From: an uncultured Paludibacter sp.
Lineage (GTDB): Bacteria > Bacteroidota > Bacteroidia > Bacteroidales > Paludibacteraceae
NCBI GenBank assembly: GCA_937897985.1
Contig: CALCBD010000040.1
Span: 8,549 to 72,548 of the forward strand
Direction: 5' to 3'
Length of the DNA: 64,000 nt
Shown: piece by piece, positions 50,890 through 60,300 of the stretch
Position numbering within the stretch: position 1 is the stretch's first letter
How the letters are laid out: every line of letters starts with the position of its first letter
Position numbers and translations under genes: made by a program
The notes under the pieces: model-generated
Database searches by the model: none
What the model was told of the DNA's origin: nothing
The model's input: only the letters and a program-made list of their open reading frames with translations

Positions 50890-51702
50890 ATGAAATTGTT
50901 CGGAAAAACCAATACTCCCCGGGAAGCTACTTTTTGGGATCATCTCGAAGTGCTCAGATGGAGCATTTTACGGGTTCTGGCTTTTGTGGCTGTATTGGTT
51001 TTTGTTTTTTTCAGTTTCAGGGATTTTCTTTTCGATGACATTATCTTCCCTCCTTTGAAACCGGATTTTGTCATCTATCGTTTTTTTTGTCAGTTGGGTG
51101 AGTGGTTACATATTCCTGATTTATGTCCGGGTGATTTTAAAATTCATCTTGTAAATTATAATCTGTCAGGACAATTCATGGCGCACATCAGCACTGCATT
51201 CACAGTAGCGCTGACTTTATCTGTCCCTTATTTATTGTTTGAAATCTGGAAGTTCATTTCTCCGGCTTTGTACCCGAACGAAAAACGAAATATGGGCTGG
51301 GTTTTTATTACTTCTTCTGTTTTATTTTATCTTGGTGTTGTAGTAAGTTATTATCTGGTTTTTCCATTGACAATACGTTTTCTGGGCACATACGAGGTTT
51401 CGGAACTGGTTCCCAATCAAATTTCGCTTGAATCGTACCTGAACACTCTTAATATCCTGATATTTTCGCTGGGAATTATGTTTGAACTTCCGGTATTGAT
51501 ATATTTTCTTTCGAGAATGGGCCTTGTTTCACGACAGATGCTCCGAAAATTCAGAAAACATGCTGTTGTTGTTATTCTGATTCTTGCTGCCATCATCACG
51601 CCCACCACCGACCCCTTCACCATGCTGGTGGTGGCACTTCCTATCTATTTGCTCTACGAATTAAGTATTATGGTAAGCAAACCGCGCAAAGAAACAGTTT
51701 GA
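50890..51702 (+). CDS. tatC: Sec-independent translocase subunit TatC
   Basis: Signal-recognition and core subunit of Tat, 270 residues and six helices. The N-terminal FWDHLEVLRWSILR, with the conserved acidic/HLEELR-like motif, and the central FEIWKFISPALYPNEKR are diagnostic. It follows tatA by 36 bp. The two upstream genes encode likely Tat substrates. Its stop is only 2 bp from the convergent hydrogenase gene, so the 3' ends must share termination or overlap. Confidence 0.96.
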   Translation: MKLFGKTNTPREATFWDHLEVLRWSILRVLAFVAVLVFVFFSFRDFLFDDIIFPPLKPDFVIYRFFCQLGEWLHIPDLCPGDFKIHLVNYNLSGQFMAHISTAFTVALTLSVPYLLFEIWKFISPALYPNEKRNMGWVFITSSVLFYLGVVVSYYLVFPLTIRFLGTYEVSELVPNQISLESYLNTLNILIFSLGIMFELPVLIYFLSRMGLVSRQMLRKFRKHAVVVILILAAIITPTTDPFTMLVVALPIYLLYELSIMVSKPRKETV

Positions 51703-51704
51703 CA

Positions 51705-52196
51705 TCAACCCTCTTCGAGCATTAAATACTCGTCAATTATTCTTCGCACCTGCTGCGGGCTCACACGTCCGTAAACTTTTTCGCCAATAGTGACCACAGG
51801 AGCCAGACCGCATGCACCCACACACCTGATGCAGCTCAGACTGAACACACCGTCCTTTGTGGTTTCACCTGTTTTAATATTCAATCTCCTTTTGAATTCT
51901 TCGAGTACAAGTTCGCCCCCTCTGACGTAGCACGCAGTACCAAGGCAAACCGAAATCTGATACTTCCCTTTGGGAAGCATTGTAAAAAAAGAGTAGAACG
52001 ACACAACACCATAAATTTTCGATACCGGAATATGAAGCTCGTGAGCAACCGCCGATTGTAATTCGGCAGGCAGATGGCCAAGCTCATGTTGCAGCTCGTG
52101 CAGGATATTGATAAGTTCGTGTTCATCATTCTTATATCGGGCGCAAATACTTTTTACGAGAATTTCTGCGGGTTCAGATAATTGCGTTTTGGTCAT
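51705..52196 (-). CDS. NuoE/HndA-like [2Fe-2S] subunit of NAD-linked hydrogenase
   Basis: Thioredoxin-like [2Fe-2S] protein of 163 residues. An N-terminal helical bundle (about 10-75, ILHELQHELGHLPAEL) precedes the thioredoxin fold with cysteines in CLGTACYVRGG (about 84-88) and CIRCVGACGLAP (about 125-133), the classic NuoE set of four. It passes electrons between flavin and FeS centres of the hydrogenase complex. Last gene of the minus-strand hydrogenase operon, 87 bp after hydA; an inverted repeat lies between. Confidence 0.93.
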   Translation of the reverse strand: MTKTQLSEPAEILVKSICARYKNDEHELINILHELQHELGHLPAELQSAVAHELHIPVSKIYGVVSFYSFFTMLPKGKYQISVCLGTACYVRGGELVLEEFKRRLNIKTGETTKDGVFSLSCIRCVGACGLAPVVTIGEKVYGRVSPQQVRRIIDEYLMLEEG

Positions 52197-52260
52197 ATTT
52201 TTCGTTTTTTGTTCATTTAAAAATTCATGTAATCAAAAAAAAAGAGGAAAAATAACATAG

Positions 52261-52276
52261 TCCGGAATGTTCCGGA
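52261..52276. repeat. Perfect palindrome TCCGGAAtgTTCCGGA
   Basis: Two 7-bp arms with a 2-nt spacer, 7 bp beyond the hydA stop and 64 bp before the NuoE-like start. On the minus strand it is followed after about 10 nt by a long T-rich stretch (52255-52235). It may be a weak internal terminator, a processing hairpin, or a binding site. Confidence 0.5.
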
Positions 52277-52283
52277 GTTAATT

Positions 52284-54035
52284 TCATTCTGCTTTTCTGT
52301 TAAAATAATTTGTATGCAGCAATTTATGTGATTTTTCACTCAGCGGTTTTCCCAAAAATTCAGCATACAATTTCAGTATGTCCGGGTTTTCATGTGATTT
52401 CCGGATGACTTTGAGCTCATCTTCGGTATATAGTGCGTGCTGACGTTTCATTAAAATATCCGCATTCCCATGATGATAGGGTTGTCCGCCACCTCCTATA
52501 CAGCCACCGGGACACGACATGATTTCGATGGCATGAAAATGACTTTTCCCCTGTTCAATATCCTCGAGCAACTTACGGGCATTACCGAGACCATGAGCAA
52601 TTCCAATGTTCAGTTCCAGCCCGTCGAAATCGACGATAGCTTTACGAAAACCTTCCATTCCGCGAAGTTCTTCGAAGTTGATACGTGGCAATGCTTTTCC
52701 TGTCTGGATTTCGTAAGCAGTGCGCACAGCAGCTTCGATTACTCCGCCTGTTGTTCCGAACAAAACGCCGGCTCCGGTCGATTGTCCCAAAGGTTCATCA
52801 AAATCTTCCTCAGGCAAAGTAGTCAGATCAATATTGCACAACTTGATCAGATGCGCCAGCTCGCGGGTGGTAAGCACAATATCGACATCAGGATTACCAT
52901 CAACATAAAATTCGTCCCTGCCACGTTCATATTTTTTAGCCACACAGGGCATAATGGAAACAACAATCATGTTTTTACGATCAACTCCCAGCTTTTCGGC
53001 TAAATATGTTTTCGCTATTGAACCAAACATTTGCTGTGGCGAACGGGCTGTAGAAGGAATATCAATTAATTCGGGGAACTGATGTTCGAAAAATTTCACC
53101 CAGGCGGGGCAACAGGAGGTAAGTATCGGTAATTTTACGGATTTATCTCCCTTCAGAAAGGCATTTAAGCGCTGAAGCAATTCAGTGCCTTCTTCCATTA
53201 TGGTCAGGTCGGCAGCAAAATCAGTGTCAAACACATAATTGAAGCCTAAACGGCGTAATGCTGCTACCATTTTTCCGGTGACAACGGTTCCGGCCTGATA
53301 GCCGAATTCCTCACCCAACGCTGCACGAACCGCCGGTGCTGTCTGAACGACCACCACTTTTTCGCGGTCCGAAATAGCACGTACCACCGAAGTTGTTTCG
53401 TCCACTTCGGTAAGTGCACCTGTAGGGCAAACAGCCAGACACTGTCCGCAAAACGTGCATTCAGAATGCATTAAATCTTTTTCGAAAGCAGGTGAAACAA
53501 CTGAATTAAATCCGCGATGTACGGCCGACAGCACACCCACTGTCTGCACTTCATTACACATCATTTCGCAACGGCGGCACATAATACATTTATCCGGATC
53601 GCGGATTATGGCCGGTGAATTATCAATTCGGTATGCCGACTGTTCGCCCTTGCAATGAATTTCACGTATTCCCAACCGGTGTGCCATGCGCTGAAGTTCA
53701 CAATCACCCGACTTGGCACAGGTCAGACATTCGGCAGGATGATCCGAAAGAATTAATTCGAGCACTGTACGGCGGGCATTGATCACCCTCATCGAATGCG
53801 TATTGATCATCATTCCTTCTTCCACTTCTGTACAGCACGAAGGAGTCAGATTTCGGCGACCATTTACTTCAACTACACAAATACGGCATCCTCCCGGCTT
53901 GTTTTCGATATTCATATCATGCAATTTCATGTGACAAAGCGTAGGAATATCAATACCGGCCTTTTCGGCAGCTTCAAGTATTGTTGTACCCCGGGGAACC
54001 GATACAGTTTTTTGATCTATGGTGATTTTTATCAT
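52284..54035 (-). CDS. hydA: [FeFe] hydrogenase catalytic subunit (HydA/HndD type)
   Basis: Group A [FeFe] hydrogenase, 583 residues, cytosolic. N-terminal [2Fe-2S] (C34, C50, C53, C67/68), His-ligated [4Fe-4S] (H99, C103, C106, C112), two [4Fe-4S] ferredoxin clusters (C150-C160 and C193-C203), then the H-cluster motifs TSCCPAW (C308 proton relay, C309 ligand), IMPCVAKKYE (C364) and EIMSCPGGCIGGGGQP (C508, C512). A small C-terminal SSU-like domain follows. With NuoF- and NuoE-like partners it forms an NAD(P)-linked, probably electron-bifurcating complex that makes or uses H2. The HydEFG maturases are not in this window. Confidence 0.96.
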   Translation of the reverse strand: MIKITIDQKTVSVPRGTTILEAAEKAGIDIPTLCHMKLHDMNIENKPGGCRICVVEVNGRRNLTPSCCTEVEEGMMINTHSMRVINARRTVLELILSDHPAECLTCAKSGDCELQRMAHRLGIREIHCKGEQSAYRIDNSPAIIRDPDKCIMCRRCEMMCNEVQTVGVLSAVHRGFNSVVSPAFEKDLMHSECTFCGQCLAVCPTGALTEVDETTSVVRAISDREKVVVVQTAPAVRAALGEEFGYQAGTVVTGKMVAALRRLGFNYVFDTDFAADLTIMEEGTELLQRLNAFLKGDKSVKLPILTSCCPAWVKFFEHQFPELIDIPSTARSPQQMFGSIAKTYLAEKLGVDRKNMIVVSIMPCVAKKYERGRDEFYVDGNPDVDIVLTTRELAHLIKLCNIDLTTLPEEDFDEPLGQSTGAGVLFGTTGGVIEAAVRTAYEIQTGKALPRINFEELRGMEGFRKAIVDFDGLELNIGIAHGLGNARKLLEDIEQGKSHFHAIEIMSCPGGCIGGGGQPYHHGNADILMKRQHALYTEDELKVIRKSHENPDILKLYAEFLGKPLSEKSHKLLHTNYFNRKAE

Positions 54036-54091
54036 GATTAGTTAAATTTTTAATTGATAAACATTTGATTCACATCCTGATTTCAGAATTT

Positions 54092-55879
54092 TTATTCAAT
54101 CAGTATGGCTTCAAACTTACATTTTGAGTAGCATAAACCGCATTTGATGCATTTATCCTGATGTATGTGATGAATCTTTGATTTCTCACCCGAAATGGCT
54201 TCTACGGGACAGTTGCGGAAACAAAGTGTACAACCGGTACATTTATCTTCAATGATTGTAAAATTAATCAGGTCTTTACATTGTTTCGAAGGACATTTTT
54301 TTTCTTTTACATGGGCAACATATTCATCATAAAAATTAGTGAGCGTGGACAATACAGGATTTGGCGAACTCTGTCCCAATCCGCAAAGGGAAGTATCTTT
54401 GATGACAAGCGATAATGATTTAAGCCGGACAAGATCTTCCATTGTTCCTTCACCACTCGTGATTTTATCTAATTTCTCGTACAATCTTTTATTCCCTATT
54501 CTGCAAGGAGCACATTTTCCGCAGGACTCGTCGAGCGTAAATCCGAGGTAAAATTTTGCAATGGAGACCATACAATCATTTTCGTCGAGTACAATCATTC
54601 CACCCGATCCCATCATCGAGCCGGCTTCAATCAGATTATCGTAATCGATGGGTGTATCAAGGTACTTTTCGCTCAGGCATCCTCCCGATGGACCACCGGT
54701 CTGAACTGCTTTAAACTTTTTCCCATCTTTTATTCCACCGCCAATGTCGTATATTATCTCACGCAATGTTGTCCCCATTGGCACTTCAATCAATCCGACA
54801 TTATTAATTTTTCCGGCTAATGCAAAAACTTTAGTTCCTTTTGATTTTTCAGTACCAATAGCACTGAACCATTCAGCTCCTTTATTGATAATAACAGGTA
54901 TATTTGCAAAGGTCTCCACATTATTCACATTGGTGGGCTTACCCATATAACCTTCGACCGAAGGGAAAGGAGGTTTGAAGGTAGGTTCACCACGGCATCC
55001 TTCCATCGAATGTATCAATGCGGTTTCTTCACCACAAACAAAGGCACCGGCACCATACCTGATTTCAATTTCGAAATTAAAACCGGTTCCAAGTATATCC
55101 CTGCCAAGCAATCCGGTGTCGACTGCCTGTTGTAATGCACGTTTAAGTCGTTTTATGGCCAATGGATATTCGGCTCTGATGTAAATCAACCCTTTGTCGG
55201 CACCTATGCAATAACCGCAAATTGCCATTGCCTCGATCACCGAATGCGGATCGCCTTCGAGTATCGATCTGTCCATAAATGCACCCGGATCACCTTCATC
55301 GGCATTGCAAACCACATATTTTTGGCTGTTTTCTGACTTCCGGGTTATTTCCCATTTCAGGCCGGTGGGGAAACCGCCTCCTCCCCTGCCTCTTAATCCG
55401 GATTTTTTAACAATATCTATTACCTTTTCGGGAGTATATTCGGTAAGACATTTTGCAATGGCCGAATAACCATCGCGGGCAATGTACTCTTCAATATTAT
55501 CGGGGTCAATCACGCCGCAATTGCGGAGCGCAATACGGAATTGCCGTTTATAAAAATCCATGTCTTTCGACTCGGTTACTCTTTTACGGGTTTCCGGATC
55601 GATGTACAACAACCGTTCTACTTTGCGTTGATGAATGATGTGTTCACTAACGATTTCGGCAGCATCGTCAGGCGAAACCTGAACATAGAAGGTTTGATCC
55701 GGAAGAATTTTTACAAGCGGTCCTTTCTCACAAAAACCGAAACAGCCGGTAGTTACCACCTGTACTTCGTCGGATAAACCTCTTACAAGTATCTCGCGTT
55801 GGAAATTTTTTCGCAGTTGCTCCGACTCCATTGCACGGCAACCTATTCCACCACAAACAAAAATATGCGTTTTGGTCAT
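54092..55879 (-). CDS. NuoF/HndC-like flavin subunit of hydrogenase
   Basis: NADH-binding flavoprotein of 595 residues. Order: N-terminal thioredoxin-like [2Fe-2S] domain (CGGIGCRAMES, TGCFGFCEKGP), the FMN/NAD core with GLRGRGGGGFPTGLKWE (about 161-177) and ADEGDPGAFMDR, a SLBB-type domain, the [4Fe-4S] ESCGKCAPCR (about 449-458), and two C-terminal ferredoxin clusters (CTGCTLCFRNCP, CIKCGLCYSKC). The added N- and C-terminal FeS domains mark the HydB/HndC type rather than complex I NuoF. It precedes hydA by 56 bp. Confidence 0.95.
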   Translation of the reverse strand: MTKTHIFVCGGIGCRAMESEQLRKNFQREILVRGLSDEVQVVTTGCFGFCEKGPLVKILPDQTFYVQVSPDDAAEIVSEHIIHQRKVERLLYIDPETRKRVTESKDMDFYKRQFRIALRNCGVIDPDNIEEYIARDGYSAIAKCLTEYTPEKVIDIVKKSGLRGRGGGGFPTGLKWEITRKSENSQKYVVCNADEGDPGAFMDRSILEGDPHSVIEAMAICGYCIGADKGLIYIRAEYPLAIKRLKRALQQAVDTGLLGRDILGTGFNFEIEIRYGAGAFVCGEETALIHSMEGCRGEPTFKPPFPSVEGYMGKPTNVNNVETFANIPVIINKGAEWFSAIGTEKSKGTKVFALAGKINNVGLIEVPMGTTLREIIYDIGGGIKDGKKFKAVQTGGPSGGCLSEKYLDTPIDYDNLIEAGSMMGSGGMIVLDENDCMVSIAKFYLGFTLDESCGKCAPCRIGNKRLYEKLDKITSGEGTMEDLVRLKSLSLVIKDTSLCGLGQSSPNPVLSTLTNFYDEYVAHVKEKKCPSKQCKDLINFTIIEDKCTGCTLCFRNCPVEAISGEKSKIHHIHQDKCIKCGLCYSKCKFEAILIE

Positions 55880-56046
55880 TTTTAGTATTGATTTTTGGAT
55901 AATGATTTTTTCTGTAACCGAAAAATTATGAAATTGAAATTGGTTAAAACCGAATCACAAATTGAATGATTTGATTAGTTCTGCCAAATGCATCTTTGAC
56001 GAAACACGAAACTTAACTGATTTTCGTTTTTAACCTTCCAACGATA

Positions 56047-56433
56047 TTAAACAGTTTTATAACTGGCCGGAATGACTCCATCCACAAATTCGTGATGCAA
56101 AATATAACGATCGACAATTTCCTGTGCTTTGGCTGTATTTACAAATCCAAAAACCACCGGTTCTTCGTGCGGTAAAGTGATTTCGACTGTCGGCTCGGCA
56201 TAGCAATAACTCATACAACCTGTCTGACTGACGATTGCATTGATTTTCTGACGTTTTAGTTCCTGAACAAAATAGTCGTAGGTCTCACGGGCACCTGAAG
56301 CGATTCCACAGGTTGCCATGGCTACTTTAATGGTAATTGCATTTTGTTGCGATGATTCATCGCCCGACTTGCGGGAAAGAGCGGATTGTTGCTTTAGTTT
56401 TTTAAGGTCGGCAACCGATTTGATTTTTTCCAT
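56047..56433 (-). CDS. (2Fe-2S) ferredoxin domain protein, HndB-like
   Basis: Protein of 128 residues with a thioredoxin-like [2Fe-2S] domain: cysteines in MATCGIASGA (about 41) and TGCMSYCYAEP (about 81-85). The Lys-rich N-terminus with VADLKKLKQQ is typical of HndB-type subunits. First gene of the hydrogenase operon, 167 bp before the NuoF-like gene. Order here is B-C-D-A compared with A-B-C-D in Desulfovibrio hnd. One of the usual four cysteines is not obvious, so cluster binding may be atypical. Confidence 0.85.
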   Translation of the reverse strand: MEKIKSVADLKKLKQQSALSRKSGDESSQQNAITIKVAMATCGIASGARETYDYFVQELKRQKINAIVSQTGCMSYCYAEPTVEITLPHEEPVVFGFVNTAKAQEIVDRYILHHEFVDGVIPASYKTV

Positions 56434-56692
56434 TACATCTGATTTTAAGGTATCATCCTCTCATTTAACCAACTATGGGTCTCAACTTGAGTAATGTCGT
56501 GTGATTTCAACTGTAAAGATGCAAAAAATCTTTGATTAATTAAAGAAAAATTTCTTTAATTTTCAACTTTAACACATGCGAGTTCTGCTGTGGATTCATT
56601 ATCAACAGTTTGCAAATAAAGTGCAGAGTGAATAATTTTGCAGGTCGTACCTCCAAAAACTAAAACGAATTGGTCTGAAAAAAAAATTTCCT

Positions 56693-57358
56693 TTATTCTG
56701 CAAGTACAAACCCGTTTTTATCAAATTTGTAAACCAGCACTTTATCAAACAAAAGGCTGTCGATTTGTTTCTTTTCCTCGATATTTACAAAATCGGTTAG
56801 ATGATTGGCTACTTCGATGGCATCAGCTGTCTTCGAAAAAGTAAAAGTCAGATAACTACTTTCAAGCAGTTTTTTCACCCATTCGGGATCTACATTGACA
56901 TCATCGGACGAAGAAGGCTTCAACCATGCTGAAGATGCCGGCGGAAGAAAACCTGCCGTTGTAATTTTCCAGTCGGTTGAATAAAAGCGGATTACTGAGA
57001 GCGGGAAAGGTTTCTGAATCGTGCTGATAACACCAATGAGGGTATCGTTTTGACCGGTTATAAATAATTTCATTTCGAAGCTGTGATTTTTTGTTGTATT
57101 CATCACAATGTACTGACCTACAGAATCCACATACAAACCGGAAACATAACTGTCGAATCTGTTTTTTAAACTGTCTTTCCGGTTGAGTTTACTGTATTCG
57201 AGCAGTTCGAAGCGATGCTGTTTACTTAACGATGGGAGCAACTTATCGGGCATTGCCATAAAAAAATCAGCTATTTTCTGCGAATATACAATTGATGAAA
57301 ACACAAACATTAAGGCGACCAGCAAAAATCTTTTGTCTGTTAATCTTTTTTTATTCAT
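56693..57358 (-). CDS. DUF3256 family protein
   Basis: Exported protein of 221 residues with a signal peptide (cleavage near VYS|Q, about 26). The ADFFMAMPDKLLPSLSKQHR segment directly after it is the DUF3256 hallmark of Bacteroidetes. The rest is predicted beta-rich. Function unknown. Its start overlaps the end of the tamB-like gene by 8 bp, so it is translated from the same message and may act in the envelope. Confidence 0.82.
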   Translation of the reverse strand: MNKKRLTDKRFLLVALMFVFSSIVYSQKIADFFMAMPDKLLPSLSKQHRFELLEYSKLNRKDSLKNRFDSYVSGLYVDSVGQYIVMNTTKNHSFEMKLFITGQNDTLIGVISTIQKPFPLSVIRFYSTDWKITTAGFLPPASSAWLKPSSSDDVNVDPEWVKKLLESSYLTFTFSKTADAIEVANHLTDFVNIEEKKQIDSLLFDKVLVYKFDKNGFVLAE

Positions 57359-60300
57359 TTGATTTCTTTTTAAAAATACCTGTAAACAAATTCCAGTAGT
57401 AATTCAGCATACTTCCCACACTATCAAAATCCTCTGTGTAAATGAGGCCCAATCCCTGTGTCGATTTTGCTTCTTTCAGCTGCGCTCTGTCGATGGTGTG
57501 ACTATAAACTTTAGTCCTGATTTTGCCCGATTCGTTGAGTAAATATTCCAAATCGAAGTCACCAATAAACTTGCTTGCGTTGGTGGAGGTATTAATATTA
57601 TCATTGCGGTAACCGAATTCACCGTTGAGAATAATGCGTTTGTTCTGATAATTCAGCTGAGCTTTTACTTCATCAGTCTGTAATTCTGACTTTTGCCAAT
57701 CGAGGCCCAATGAAAGACTATTTGTGTTCAGTGACTTTTGTATCCAGTTGTTGATGTGCGAACTCAATGTCGACACGGCAAATGAAATAGTATTGTTTAA
57801 ACCCGCATTTGTGACATTATCAGGAGTGTAGAATTTACCCAAAACCAATAAATATGCAATCTGGCGGTTCATCATTTCATCGGTATTGATAATACTCTTC
57901 ACCCTTTGTTTTACACCTTCATCGCTTAGTGGCAGGTCAATTTCGAACTTAATGGTGGGTTTCATCAAATCGTCGGTAAGGTTAAGTACACAATTTACCG
58001 GTACGCTTCCACGGTTCGTGGTTGAAGCGACATCGCTCAGCAAATCGCTGAGGGAAGCATTCAGAGAGTAAAGAGCACGAATATTCACTTTAGCTTCGAA
58101 AGGATTACCTGTCCACGAAATAGTACTTCCCTTATCAATTTTAAAATCTTTTCGTATCAGGGTTTGCAGAGTAAACAAATACGAACCTGATTCGATGGTA
58201 TATGTCCCGAATAATTTTATATCTGAAAATGAATCGAATTGAACCCTCAGATTGCCATTTCCTTTGCCGGTAATAGCATCACCTGCTTTTGGATCGACTA
58301 TCAATTCAAGTTCCGCATCCGGATTTACATCAAGCCTCATATCGACTTTGACATTGAAATCATTTGTTTTTTTCTTTCTCTGTTCGGTATCTCTGTCAGC
58401 GACAGTCCTGTGACTGATATAATTGATAAAACTGTTGTCCAACGCTGACGATGCTCCTCCCATTTGAATATAACATTTGGTTTTGGGTTGCGAAACGGCA
58501 TTGACAATAATATTTGCTTCTGTCTGATTTCCGAATATATTTACGGTACCCGTAGCATAAGCTTTTCCGAAGAAATAATCATTATCGGTTGAATGTGTAT
58601 TCATTCCGAGTATTTTCTTTGCATTGATGGTTGCATTGTATTTCATATCCTGAAATGTTCCGTTGTGGGTTACAAGTCCCGACAATGTTCCCTGATTTCT
58701 TTCTTCATCATAAATTTTTATGTTTTTCATAGCGATGGACTTTCTCGTCATACGAATTGTATCGTTGAAAAAGTAGGTGGTGTTCAACATCTTAACCGAA
58801 GCCTGCCCTTTACTGACAAAGATATTACCTTCGAATCCTATTTTTTTCATCGGTCCGAACATTCTTAAGTTTCCATAACCAAAGCCTTTGACATTTTGCA
58901 CCACGCTTTCAAGATACCTGTTAAGGAACTCGATACTCAAACCTTTTGTATCGAAATTTACATCAATAGAATCGGATTTCGGGAAATAGGAACCTTTGGC
59001 TATCGACAGTAAATTCTGTTTCTTATCCAGCACTACAGCATCGAGCAAAAGCTTTTTATTTTCATTGTCCCAGGCTGAATTAACATTGACATTACCCAAC
59101 AACTTACTGTTTATGCCCAGGTCGTTAACTCCGAGTTTTACCAGCAAAACGGGATGGTTAAACAAACTGACAAAATTTGCTTTTCCTGTAGCATAACCGC
59201 TGATGGTAATATCATTAAGCCTTACAAGATGCAAAAAATATTCAAGGTTCAGATTATTCATCGTGACGATAATACTGTCATTCAAACTTTTTGAGGCTTT
59301 CCCGTCGATATGTACAAACTGATTTTTGTTTTCAAACCTGAAATTGTGAATATTAATGGTGCTGTCGGTATTTAAGTCAATTTTTGAAGCCTTAACGTCC
59401 CAAACTGAATCGGAAATAATCACCTGTGTGGGCAGAATTTTCATTTGAGCAGCCATCTTTCCGTTTTCAGTCCAGAGTCTTGTAGTAGTGTGAACCTCAC
59501 CGGCATTGGTAATTTTACTTGAATTCTGCCATCCGAGCTGAGAAATGATTGAATCTTTAGCCGCCGAAGCAATCAGATAAACACGTGTATTTTCTTTTTT
59601 GTCGGGTATCTGCGCACGGGTAGTCAATTTGAGCTGTTGTTGCTGATTTTCAATATCCAATGTTAAATTTTCGATGGACTGTTTAGATGTTTTAATGGAA
59701 GGAACCTTTGCTGTGATGTTAATCTTGTTTGATTTTTCATCGATAAAACCTTTAATGGTACTTGTTTCTCCCAGTTTGTACGGCAAATTCAGCACATCCG
59801 AAATAGCATCGGTGTTACTGATTTTCAAATCCATATCAATGTGATTATATTCTTTTTCATTGATATCTGTACTTACCGCCAGTGCCGGCAAATAATATTT
59901 TATAATTTTATTGATGGTGTTACTTACTGTACTGTACTTAAATGCCCCTGAAAATGATCCGTTTACAAAATCTGAATTGATAAAAAAGTTGGTGTAATTA
60001 TTTTCAATCCTGCTTACAAATTTTACTTCATTCACATTGAGAGTTTTGTCCCTGTTGGTAAGTATGATATTATCAAAAAGGATAAATCCGTTGATGTTGT
60101 CCGGCGAATTACCGACCATATTAGTTTTTCCTGAAAAAGACAGCAGTACATCAGGGTAATTTTTAATTATATTCAGGGCATAAAGGTTTGAATTCTTAAC
60201 ATTTAGCTCAAAGTCGAAAATCGGCAGCTTTTTGGTCAGATCAATAATTCCCCTGAACCTGGCATTGATGTTTTTGTCGGACAAATTAATCGTACCATCG

